A stretch of 5,421 nt of DNA from an uncultured Bacilli bacterium (GTDB taxonomy: Bacteria > Bacillota_I > Bacilli_A > RF39 > UBA660), in the NCBI GenBank assembly GCA_944358495.1, contig CALVRF010000073.1:1-5421 (forward strand), written 5' to 3'. Each line of letters begins with the position of its first letter. Position 1 is the stretch's first letter. Position numbers and translations under genes: made by a program. This document shows positions 1-5,421 of this stretch, piece by piece. The notes under the pieces are model-generated. The model searched no databases. It saw nothing but the letters and a program-made list of their open reading frames with translations, and had not been told where the DNA came from.

Positions 1-30
1 TAATAAAAATACTTTAATGGGAAATATTAT

Positions 31-40
31 AAAAGGTGAT
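31..40 (+). promoter_or_regulatory. Ribosome-binding site that sets the uvsE start
   Basis: AAAAGGTGAT matches the 3' end complement of 16S rRNA (AGGAGGTGAT type) and ends 3 nt before the ATG at 44. An in-frame ATG at 17 has no such site before it, and the nine residues it would add are not family-like. The start at 44 is therefore preferred. Confidence 0.8.
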
Positions 41-43
41 GAT

Positions 44-991
44 ATGCAGATTAGATTAGGCTATGTGGCAATTTCTTTAACATTAGGAATAACGGCGTCT
101 AAAACGATGACATTTTCGCATTATCAAAAGTTAAAAGAAGATAAAGCACAAAGACAAATAGATATTAAAATTAATGAAAATTTTGATAATTTAGAAAAAA
201 TTTTAACTTATAATTATAAAAATGAGGTCCATTTTTACCGAATGAGTCATAATTTAATTCCTTTAGCGACACATAAAAGTGTTTTGTTTGATTATATTAA
301 ACCTTATAAAAAAAGGTGGGAAAGAATTGGAAATTTAATTAAAAAATATCGTATGCGAGTGGATATCCATCCAGATGAGTACTGCGTGTTAAATAGTCCA
401 AATATTAATGTTTTAGAAAATTCGGTAAAAATTTTAGCTTTTGGTAAAGAAATTTTTGAGGCGATGGGTATTTCTGGTCAAATGGTTATTCATGTGGGCG
501 GAGCTTATAATAATAAGGAGGAGGCGATAGAAAGGTTTAAGACTAATTTTCGAAAACTAGATAAAGAAATTCAAAAGATGATTATTTTGGAAAATGATGA
601 TAAAGTGTTTGGGGTTAAAGATGTTTTAAGTATTTGCGAAGAGTTGAAAATTCCAATGGTTTTGGATTATCACCATTATCTTTGTTATAATGATAAAGAA
701 GATATTAATGACTACTTGCCGCGGATTTTTAAAACTTGGAATAAGAATGAATTAAGACCAAAAATGCACTTTTCTTCACCTAAAAGTTTTAAAGAAAAAA
801 GAAGTCATAGTGAATATATTGATGCTTGTAAATTTATGGAGTTTTTGGAAATACTAAAACAATACAATATAGATGTTGATGTGATGTTGGAATGTAAGGC
901 GAAAGATGAAGCTTTATTTCGATTAGTTAGAGAGCTTAAGTACTATACTGATTATGTTTTTTTAGATGCGACGACATTAGTGATTAGTTGA
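44..991 (+). CDS. uvsE: UV damage endonuclease UvsE/UVDE
   Basis: The 315-aa product is a UVDE-family endonuclease. It would nick DNA 5' to UV photoproducts and some other lesions, starting an alternative excision repair route in the cytoplasm. The fold is a TIM barrel, and nearly all expected metal-site residues are visible: H109 (in HPDEY), H150 (IHVGG), E183 (LENDD), D208 and H211 (DYHH), K240 and H242 (KMHFSS), H255 and E283 (LECKAKD). Their spacing parallels the Thermus thermophilus enzyme, including the lysine known there to be modified. The N-terminus (IRLGYVAIS, then KTMTFSHY) is the usual UvsE opening, which supports the start at 44. Length is normal for bacterial members (about 280-320 aa). 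At the lesion-probing Gln-Tyr pair of Thermus, this protein seems to have E112-Y113. It stands alone here; no terminator follows, and the next promoter begins inside its stop region. Confidence 0.95.
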   Translation: MQIRLGYVAISLTLGITASKTMTFSHYQKLKEDKAQRQIDIKINENFDNLEKILTYNYKNEVHFYRMSHNLIPLATHKSVLFDYIKPYKKRWERIGNLIKKYRMRVDIHPDEYCVLNSPNINVLENSVKILAFGKEIFEAMGISGQMVIHVGGAYNNKEEAIERFKTNFRKLDKEIQKMIILENDDKVFGVKDVLSICEELKIPMVLDYHHYLCYNDKEDINDYLPRIFKTWNKNELRPKMHFSSPKSFKEKRSHSEYIDACKFMEFLEILKQYNIDVDVMLECKAKDEALFRLVRELKYYTDYVFLDATTLVIS

Positions 992-1015
992 CATTTTGCT
1001 AAATAATATTATAAT
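988..1015 (+). promoter_or_regulatory. Sigma-A-type promoter for the 130-aa gene
   Basis: A perfect -35 TTGACA (988-993) and a perfect -10 TATAAT (1010-1015) are separated by 16 bp, which predicts a start near 1022 and a leader of about 20 nt. The -35 overlaps the uvsE TGA stop (989-991). The -10 lies in a 12-bp perfect palindrome (1006-1017), which may just reflect AT-richness. Confidence 0.8.
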
Positions 1016-1041
1016 ATGGGAGTAGTGGAGGCAAGAGTTAG

Positions 1042-1434
1042 ATGAATAAAGATGAACTTACACCAAAGGAAAGAGAAGCTTTAGTATTTGAGACCATTAA
1101 AAGGTTTGTCTTAGAGGAGGGCAGGCAGCTTATCGAAAAAGAAAATGGGCCGGCTTTAGGACGTATTAGCCGTTTGGTTGATAGAAAGTCCAAAACGCAA
1201 TATGAGAAGTTTGCTTACACTTTTTGTCATTTTAAAGAAGTGAAAAAATATTTTGATAAAAAATATGCTTTGGCTGGGGAATGTTTTACGGTTGAGATGT
1301 TGGAAAATGAAGATTATAAGGAGCTAGTAAAAGGTACTGAACCGATTATTCAAAGACAGCTATTATTTAATCAAGAAATGCCTAATTCGGTAAAGTTGGT
1401 TAAAAAGAGGTCTAAAACAAAAGGAAGACACTAA
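1042..1434 (+). CDS. Conserved-looking hypothetical protein, 130 aa
   Basis: I do not recognise this gene. The product is a 130-aa, charged, probably helical cytoplasmic protein with no signal peptide or membrane segment. An acidic/basic N-terminal half (KEREALVFETIKRF, LEEGRQLIEKE) leads into a central aromatic stretch (residues 54-77, with Y54, F57, Y59, F61, F64, Y70, F71, Y75) and ends in a basic tail (KKRSKTKGRH). Cysteines are C62 and C81. The basic tail would suit nucleic-acid or ribosome contact, but that is only a guess. It is very likely a real gene: it has its own promoter (988-1015), a GGAGG site at 1027-1031 ten nt before the ATG, and a terminator at the stop. It appears to be monocistronic, possibly also reached by read-through from uvsE. 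Confidence 0.8.
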   Translation: MNKDELTPKEREALVFETIKRFVLEEGRQLIEKENGPALGRISRLVDRKSKTQYEKFAYTFCHFKEVKKYFDKKYALAGECFTVEMLENEDYKELVKGTEPIIQRQLLFNQEMPNSVKLVKKRSKTKGRH

Positions 1435-1452
1435 AGATAATTAGTGTTTTTT
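1425..1452 (+). terminator. Intrinsic terminator after the 130-aa gene
   Basis: A 7-bp perfect stem pairs ACACTAA (1428-1434) with TTAGTGT (1441-1447) around an AGATAA loop and is followed by a T run (1448-1452). G-T and A-T pairs can extend the stem outward by about three. The left arm contains the TAA stop of the gene. The stem is AT-rich and thus modest in strength, but its position between a stop codon and the next promoter supports the call. Confidence 0.75.
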
Positions 1453-1454
1453 CC

Positions 1455-1483
1455 TTGCCAAAAATAGCTAAATAGTGTACAAT
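1455..1483 (+). promoter_or_regulatory. Promoter of the ftsY operon
   Basis: TTGCCA (1455-1460) and TACAAT (1478-1483) are each one mismatch from consensus and are separated by the ideal 17 bp. Transcription would start near 1490, about 20 nt before the ftsY ATG. It begins 3 nt after the preceding terminator, and no other promoter is evident in the five-gene operon. Confidence 0.75.
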
Positions 1484-1497
1484 GATTTATAGATAAT

Positions 1498-1505
1498 AGG
1501 GTGAT
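1498..1505 (+). promoter_or_regulatory. Ribosome-binding site that sets the ftsY start
   Basis: AGGGTGAT contains GGTGAT, as upstream of uvsE, and ends 4 nt before the ATG at 1510. The in-frame GTG at 1501 and ATG at 1504 lie inside this site, so they are unlikely starts. Confidence 0.7.
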
Positions 1506-1509
1506 GGAC

Positions 1510-2502
1510 ATGGGATTATTTGATAAGTTTAAAAACATCTTTAAAAAAGAAGAAAAAGAAGAAGTTCAAATTTATGATAAAGGACTTTCTAAAACGCGAA
1601 ATAATTTTTTAGATTCACTTATGAAGTTAAATAAAAAACATAATAAAGTCGATGATGAATATTTTGAAGAATTAGAAGAAATTTTAATTATGGCGGACAT
1701 TGGTGTTAATACGGTTATGGATATCATCGATAAGTTAAAGGCTAGAGTAAAAAAAGAAAATATTCAATCGACTGATAAGTTAAGAGAAATTATTGTCGAT
1801 GAGATGTTTATTATTTATGTTAATAATGATATCATTGTTAATAAAATTAATTACGCAGAAAGTGGGCCAACTGTTATTTTATTTGTTGGTGTAAATGGTG
1901 CTGGTAAGACGACAACAATTGGTAAAATTGCTTACAAGTTAAAAAATGAGGGTAAAAAAGTCTTAATGGTGGCTGGTGATACCTTTAGAGCTGGAGCAGT
2001 TGATCAATTAGCAGAGTGGGCACATAACATTGATGTTGATATTGTCTATAGGGAAAATGCCGACCCAGTTAGTGTAATGTATGATGGTGTTAGTAAAGCA
2101 AAAAATGAAAATTATGATGTGGTTTTAATCGATACGGCCGGCCGATTACAAAATAAAGTTAATTTGATGAAAGAATTAGAAAAGGTTAACAAAGTCATTG
2201 GTAAATTAATCGAGGGCGCTCCTCACGAAACTTTATTAGTAGTGGACGCGACTACTGGTCAAAATGGTATTAGTCAGGCGAAGAGCTTTAAAGAAATTAC
2301 TAATATTACTGGTGTGGTTTTAACAAAATTAGATGGCACGGCTAAAGGTGGTATTGTTTTGGCTATTAAAGAAAGTACGGGAATACCAGTTAAATTTGTT
2401 GGTTTAGGCGAGCGTAAGGAAGACTTAAGAGTTTTTGATATTGAAAAATATATATATGGTTTATTTAAAGGGATGGAGGATGACGATGAAAGAACCTGTT
2501 AA
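1510..2502 (+). CDS. ftsY: Signal recognition particle receptor FtsY
   Basis: This 330-aa SRP GTPase receives ribosome-nascent chain/SRP complexes at the cytoplasmic membrane and, with Ffh, hands them to the translocon. The start MGLFDKFK is classic for FtsY. A short charged amphipathic lead (residues 1-20) replaces the long acidic A domain of E. coli, as is usual in Gram-positives. The helical N domain spans about 25-110, and the NG GTPase follows: G1 GVNGAGKTT (127-135), the SRP-specific insertion motif DTFRAGA (157-163), G3 DTAGR (208-212), VVDATTGQNG (244-253), G4 TKLD (272-275) and closing GLGE (298-301). All catalytic motifs are intact. It lacks the C-terminal Met-rich M domain, which rules out Ffh. 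It is the first gene of a five-gene operon, and its end overlaps the next gene by 17 nt. It is presumably essential. Confidence 0.97.
   Translation: MGLFDKFKNIFKKEEKEEVQIYDKGLSKTRNNFLDSLMKLNKKHNKVDDEYFEELEEILIMADIGVNTVMDIIDKLKARVKKENIQSTDKLREIIVDEMFIIYVNNDIIVNKINYAESGPTVILFVGVNGAGKTTTIGKIAYKLKNEGKKVLMVAGDTFRAGAVDQLAEWAHNIDVDIVYRENADPVSVMYDGVSKAKNENYDVVLIDTAGRLQNKVNLMKELEKVNKVIGKLIEGAPHETLLVVDATTGQNGISQAKSFKEITNITGVVLTKLDGTAKGGIVLAIKESTGIPVKFVGLGERKEDLRVFDIEKYIYGLFKGMEDDDERTC
2475..2479 (+). promoter_or_regulatory. Ribosome-binding site for the 84-aa membrane protein
   Basis: GGAGG lies inside the ftsY coding sequence, 6 nt before the ATG at 2486. This spacing selects 2486 over the ATG at 2480, which directly abuts the site, and over the far-upstream ATG at 2435, which lacks one. 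Confidence 0.7.
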
Positions 2503-2740
2503 GTTAGATGCGGGATTAATTACGCAGTTAGTATTAGTATTAATTTTAATTGTTTTGTTAGTTTTATCGTTCTTTTGGGAGTTTTTATTACCAATCGCTG
2601 AAATCATTGCCGGTTTGGCTTTGATTGTTATGGGTTACAATAATCACCGGATTTATCAGCGTAAGGCTTTAACGATTATTTATATAATCTTTGGAATTAT
2701 TTTAATTGTTAGTGCAGGATGGGGTTATTTTAATGGATGA
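2486..2740 (+). CDS. Small three-helix membrane protein, 84 aa, function unknown
   Basis: I do not recognise a named family. The 84-aa product is mostly hydrophobic, with three likely membrane helices: about 11-30 (Leu/Ile/Val-rich), 33-50 and 61-80. The only strongly polar stretch is the basic loop YNNHRIYQRK (51-60). By the positive-inside rule this loop and the N-terminus (K2, K6) face the cytoplasm and the short C-terminus (YFNG) faces outside. There is no cleavable signal peptide and no catalytic motif. The gene overlaps ftsY by 17 nt and ylxM by 8 nt (ATGGATGA), so its translation is probably coupled to both. Its place between two SRP-pathway genes permits a role in membrane targeting or insertion, but nothing in the protein proves it. 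Confidence 0.85.
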   Translation: MKEPVKLDAGLITQLVLVLILIVLLVLSFFWEFLLPIAEIIAGLALIVMGYNNHRIYQRKALTIIYIIFGIILIVSAGWGYFNG

Positions 2741-3023
2741 TACTATTTATTTAAATAACCTTTATGATTATTATGGTGATTTATTAACTGATAAACAAAA
2801 AAAATATTTCGAAGATTATTATTTTACTAATTTAAGTTTAGCGGAGATTAGTGAAAATAGTGGAGTTAGTCGCAATGCTGTTTATAAACAAATTAAAGAG
2901 GCAATTAGCAAATTAGAGTTTTATGAAGAGAAACTAGGATTATTAAAAAAAGCGACTGAGATTAAACGGTTGATACAGCCATTAGATGAAAAAATACAAG
3001 ATGAAATAAAAGAATTAATATAG
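2733..3023 (+). CDS. ylxM: YlxM, SRP-associated DNA-binding-like protein (UPF0122)
   Basis: The 96-aa product matches the YlxM family, whose members bind SRP components and modulate SRP activity in Gram-positive bacteria. The family signature is clear: LYDYYGDLLTDKQKKYFEDYY (residues 10-30), then a sigma-like helix-turn-helix, LSLAEISENSGVSRNAVYKQI (about 34-54), and LEFYEEKLGL (61-70). The start at 2733 gives the usual N-terminus, MDDTIYLNNL; an upstream in-frame ATG at 2706 would add nine unrelated residues from within the previous gene. The ATG overlaps the end of the membrane-protein gene by 8 nt, with a weak AGGATGGGG upstream, so reinitiation is likely. ylxM usually sits before ffh; here a HerA-like gene follows instead. 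DNA binding is inferred only from the fold. Confidence 0.93.
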   Translation: MDDTIYLNNLYDYYGDLLTDKQKKYFEDYYFTNLSLAEISENSGVSRNAVYKQIKEAISKLEFYEEKLGLLKKATEIKRLIQPLDEKIQDEIKELI

Positions 3024-3034
3024 GGAGGCAATAT

Positions 3035-4786
3035 ATGTTTGGGAAAATAATTTATATTAGTGATACAGAGGCACATGTGGCAACGCCTAGTGATGGCTCA
3101 ATTTCGACGAATATTATGAATATGCATGTTATTTTTGAGGATGATAAGAAAAAGATTATTGGTGAGGTTGAAGATATTAGTAAGGATATTATCAAGATCC
3201 GCTTTTTAGGTGAAGTTGTTGGTAATCACTTTGTCGGCGGAGTTATTCGTAAACCAACCTTTAGTTCGACATTGCGTTTGATTAATCGTGAAGAAGTCGG
3301 CTTATTAGTTGGTGAAGACAATGATAGTTCATTTACTTTAGGAGTAAGTCCATTATACGATGATTATCCAATTAGGGTTGATATTAATGATTTATTTAGT
3401 AGTCATATGGCGATTTTTGGAAATAGTGGTTCTGGTAAGTCATGTGGTGTGGCAAGAATTTTACAAAATATTTTTAGGAATCCAAAGCTATTACCTTATA
3501 AATCAAATTTCTTTATTTTTGATGCTTATGGTGAATATCATAATGCTTTAGAAAACATTAATCAAGTTAATCCTAATTTAAACTTTAAATTTTATACAAC
3601 TAATACTATGCAGACAACAGGTCAAATTTTAAACATTCCGATTTGGCTTTTGGATATTGATGATATGGCCTTGTTATTAAGAGCTGATAGTCATTCGCAG
3701 TTAACCATTATTGAAAGAATGCTTAAATTGGCTAATATTTTTGCGACGGATGATGATATTTCAATAAGATATAAAAACCATTTGATTGCCAAAGCGATTA
3801 TGAGTATTTTGTATACAAATCAAACCGCTAGCAGTAAACGTAATGATGTCTTTGCTATTTTGGCTACTTGTTCTACTGAGCAGTTTAATATGGAAGCGCC
3901 GGTTCAAGGAATCGGTTACACCCGAAAGTTTAGAGAATGTTTTACTATTGATACATCTGGGCAATTTCCAGAAAGTATTTTGATGACAGAGTATGTTACG
4001 AGCTTTATTGATGAATCGCTTGATACTTATGAACCAACAGAAATCAAATATTATACTTTAGAGGATTTAGAAAAAGCTTTAGAGTTTACTTTAATTAGTG
4101 AAGGTTTGTTACATAATGATGAGACTTATAGTGATGCAATTACTTTAAAGGTTAGATTACATTCTTTAACTATTTCTGAAAATTCAAAATATTTAAGATA
4201 TCCTAATTTTATTACTATGGAGAATTATATTGCTACTTTAGTATCGGTTAATGGGAAAAAAGCTCAAATTGTTAACTTTAACTTAGAAGATGTCGATGAT
4301 TGGTTTGCTAAAGTGGTGGTTAAGATATATTCAAAAATGCTATTTAATTTTACTAAACGTTTAAAGCAAAGAGCATCTATTCCGTTTCATATTTTTGTTG
4401 AAGAAGCTCATAGATATATTCAAAAAGACACTGATGTGGAGTTAATTGGATATAATATTTTTGAAAGAATCGCTAAAGAAGGACGTAAGTATGGGGTAAT
4501 TCTTAACTTAATTTCGCAAAGACCAGTAGAAATATCTGAAACAGTTATTTCGCAATGTTCAAGCTTTTTGATATTTAAATTGAATCACCCACGTGATGTC
4601 GATTATATTAAAAAAATGCTTCCGAATATTAGTGCGGAAATTGTTGAAAAGCAAAAATCGTTACAACCGGGTACTTGTATGGCGTTTGGTAAGGCTTTTA
4701 AAGTTCCAATGATTGTTAAAATGGAGATGCCAGATCCTGAACCATCTAGTAGTAGCTGTGATGTTGTGGCGACTTGGAAAGTATAA
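3035..4786 (+). CDS. HerA-like ATP-binding protein (DUF87, FtsK/HerA superfamily)
   Basis: The 583-aa product is a HerA-type P-loop ATPase, a family of hexameric DNA-translocating motors. A beta-rich HAS-barrel-like N-terminus (about 1-75, ending VGNHFVGGVIRKP) precedes the RecA-like core: Walker A GNSGSGKS (129-136), the HerA-typical FIFDAYGEY (160-168), Walker B FHIFVEEAH (451-459, with E456/E457), the glutamine/arginine element SQRP (494-497) and FKLNHPRDVDYI (514-525). A largely helical insertion of about 230 residues (roughly 200-430) lies between Walker A and B, as in bacterial and archaeal HerA. The C-terminus is short and serine-rich. A strong GGGAGG site sits 6 nt before the ATG, 11 nt after ylxM. 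Archaeal HerA works with NurA nuclease in end resection, and some bacterial HerA proteins pair with effectors in phage defence. No such partner is seen here, so its substrate and role are open. Confidence 0.9.
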   Translation: MFGKIIYISDTEAHVATPSDGSISTNIMNMHVIFEDDKKKIIGEVEDISKDIIKIRFLGEVVGNHFVGGVIRKPTFSSTLRLINREEVGLLVGEDNDSSFTLGVSPLYDDYPIRVDINDLFSSHMAIFGNSGSGKSCGVARILQNIFRNPKLLPYKSNFFIFDAYGEYHNALENINQVNPNLNFKFYTTNTMQTTGQILNIPIWLLDIDDMALLLRADSHSQLTIIERMLKLANIFATDDDISIRYKNHLIAKAIMSILYTNQTASSKRNDVFAILATCSTEQFNMEAPVQGIGYTRKFRECFTIDTSGQFPESILMTEYVTSFIDESLDTYEPTEIKYYTLEDLEKALEFTLISEGLLHNDETYSDAITLKVRLHSLTISENSKYLRYPNFITMENYIATLVSVNGKKAQIVNFNLEDVDDWFAKVVVKIYSKMLFNFTKRLKQRASIPFHIFVEEAHRYIQKDTDVELIGYNIFERIAKEGRKYGVILNLISQRPVEISETVISQCSSFLIFKLNHPRDVDYIKKMLPNISAEIVEKQKSLQPGTCMAFGKAFKVPMIVKMEMPDPEPSSSSCDVVATWKV

Positions 4787-5184
4787 TGAAAAAGTTAGTT
4801 TTACTTATAGCACTATTAGTAATTATTGGAATTGCGGTGTTTCTCTTTTGGCCTAAAGAAGAAGTAAAAGAAACTAAAAAGATTACCGAGATTAATGAAA
4901 ATTTAACAGAAGACCAAGTCATTGATAATGTTTTAATTACGGATATTTCGTTAACGTCTAAGGAAAGTGGTAGTGTATTTAGTGCAAAATTACAAAATTT
5001 AACGGCAAATGCATTAAGTTATAATAATTTAACGATTACTATTAAAAATAAAAATGATAAGGTTTTAGCTAGCTTAGTTACTTATTTTGGTGGAGTTTTA
5101 AATCCTGAAGAAACTAAAATTGCCACAGCACAAACTAATCTTAATTTGGCTGAAGCTGATACCTTAGAATTTACGTTTAATTAA
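4786..5184 (+). CDS. Membrane-anchored extracytoplasmic protein, FxLYD-like domain
   Basis: The 132-aa product begins MKKLVLLIAL and has one hydrophobic helix (about 4-22), then a charged stalk (24-45, Lys/Glu-rich) and a beta-rich domain (about 46-132). There is no lipobox cysteine and no clear signal-peptidase site, so it is probably a signal-anchored protein facing outside. The beta domain, with its 'NLTANALSYNNLTITIKNKN' stretch, 'DKVLASLVTYFGG' and 'LNPEET', resembles FxLYD-type immunoglobulin-like sandwiches found in bacterial envelope proteins. That match is by eye and tentative. The ATG overlaps the HerA-like stop by one base (TAATG), with only a weak GGAAA before it, so translation is probably coupled. 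The in-frame TTG at 4774 lies inside the previous gene and is less likely. Confidence 0.85.
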   Translation: MKKLVLLIALLVIIGIAVFLFWPKEEVKETKKITEINENLTEDQVIDNVLITDISLTSKESGSVFSAKLQNLTANALSYNNLTITIKNKNDKVLASLVTYFGGVLNPEETKIATAQTNLNLAEADTLEFTFN

Positions 5185-5213
5185 GTTCAACTTAGAGAAA
5201 AAAAGTTAGAAAG

Positions 5214-5242
5214 TTGTCTAATGAATAATTGTGATGTATAAT
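5214..5242 (+). promoter_or_regulatory. Promoter of the secreted-protein gene
   Basis: TTGTCT (5214-5219, 4 of 6 consensus) and a perfect TATAAT (5237-5242) are separated by 17 bp. The predicted start is near 5249, leaving a leader of about 29 nt with a strong GGGGAGG (5265-5271). The gap from 5185 to 5277 shows no convincing + strand terminator. Confidence 0.7.
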
Positions 5243-5255
5243 ATAAAGTATACAT
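5234..5255. promoter_or_regulatory. Possible operator: 22-bp dyad over the -10
   Basis: Perfect 7-bp inverted arms ATGTATA (5234-5240) and TATACAT (5249-5255) flank an 8-nt centre. The dyad covers the -10 hexamer and the predicted start point, which is where a repressor would act. The arms are AT-rich, so chance is a real alternative. Confidence 0.35.
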
Positions 5256-5277
5256 AATAGAAGTGGGGAGGATAAAA

Positions 5278-5421
5278 ATGACAAAACGAAAAAAGAATAA
5301 CATTATAATCGGAAGCTTACTTGCAGTCGTATTATTAATGGCCGTAGGTTATGCTGCTTTTAGTAGTGTACTTAATATAAGTGGAACAGGTTCAATATCA
5401 AGTTCATGGAATATAAAAATA
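5278..5421 (+). CDS. Secreted/surface protein with TasA/SipW-like leader, N-terminal fragment
   Basis: Only the first 48 residues lie in the window; the frame is open to the edge. They form a signal peptide: basic start MTKRKKNN, hydrophobic core about 9-23, then GYAAFSS (24-30), followed by polar LNISGTGSISSSWNIKI. The G-[aromatic]-A-x-F pattern after the core, followed by a short beta-forming segment containing GT, recalls SipW-processed TasA/camelysin-type proteins and many surface proteins of gut Bacillota; the link is inferred. The start is well fixed by GGGGAGG 6 nt upstream, and the gene has its own promoter. Codon use differs from its neighbours: five of seven isoleucines are ATA and most valines are GTA, whereas ATT and GTT dominate upstream. 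Confidence 0.8.
   Translation, partial: MTKRKKNNIIIGSLLAVVLLMAVGYAAFSSVLNISGTGSISSSWNIKI

Noticed and set aside
25..30. TATTAT as a -10 for uvsE
   Set aside because: Transcription would start inside the ribosome-binding site, and there is no matching -35 in the window.
17..43. Earlier uvsE start at ATG 17
   Set aside because: It has no ribosome-binding site and adds nine residues not seen in the family; the ATG at 44 follows a strong GGTGAT site.
3360..3551. 63-codon + strand frame within the HerA-like gene
   Set aside because: It overlaps the Walker A region of a clearly conserved protein in another frame. Its hydrophobic look comes from reading AT-rich codons out of frame.
3761..3964. 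67-codon open frame on the - strand
   Set aside because: It lies wholly inside the HerA-like gene, has no ribosome-binding site or recognisable protein features, and looks like an antisense shadow.
3035..5184. A HerA-based phage-defence system
   Set aside because: No nuclease, Sir2, NurA-like or other effector gene is next to the ATPase, and the surrounding genes are housekeeping.
5198..5221. Terminator-like hairpin with a 7-T run on the - strand (TTAGA/TCTAA arms)
   Set aside because: The stem is only 5 bp and AT-rich, no - strand gene ends here, and on the + strand it has no T run.

Overview
The window is AT-rich DNA. Its reading frames favour A/T-ending codons, and its ribosome-binding sites (GGAGG, GGTGAT) and promoters (TTGACA/TATAAT type) are typical of low-GC Gram-positive bacteria. 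Protein content (short-A-domain FtsY, YlxM, UvsE, and the start of a secreted protein with a TasA/SipW-like leader) fits Bacillota, or a walled or near-Mollicutes relative such as an uncultured gut Bacilli lineage. Every tryptophan I checked is TGG, and TGA occurs only as a stop, so the standard bacterial code (table 11) applies and a TGA=Trp mycoplasma/spiroplasma is unlikely. Species cannot be named from this.

Layout: all genes are on the + strand. (1) 44-991 is uvsE, a UV-damage endonuclease; its upstream promoter is not visible. (2) 988-1452 is a self-contained unit: a consensus-like promoter that starts inside the uvsE stop region, a 130-aa gene of unknown function, and an intrinsic terminator overlapping that gene's stop. 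(3) 1455-5184 is a tightly packed five-gene operon behind a TTGCCA-17-TACAAT promoter: ftsY, an 84-aa three-helix membrane protein, ylxM, a 583-aa HerA-like hexameric-ATPase-family protein, and a 132-aa single-pass anchored protein with a probable FxLYD-like beta-sandwich outside the membrane. Neighbouring genes overlap or are separated by at most 11 nt, so they are probably cotranscribed and largely translationally coupled. (4) From 5214 a new promoter, carrying a 22-bp dyad over its -10, drives a gene cut off by the window end that encodes a secreted or surface protein.

How the genes work together: FtsY is the membrane receptor for the signal recognition particle, and YlxM is a known accessory of that pathway, so the operon front is co-translational membrane targeting. 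The 84-aa protein may be a partner or simply a passenger. The HerA-like motor and the anchored protein have no known link to protein targeting. No NurA-type nuclease, Sir2 or other known HerA partner is present, so nothing here shows a defence system. The most notable points are the SRP/HerA operon arrangement, the unrecognised small genes, and the regulated-looking secreted gene at the right edge. I see no rRNA, tRNA, CRISPR array, insertion sequence or phage feature.
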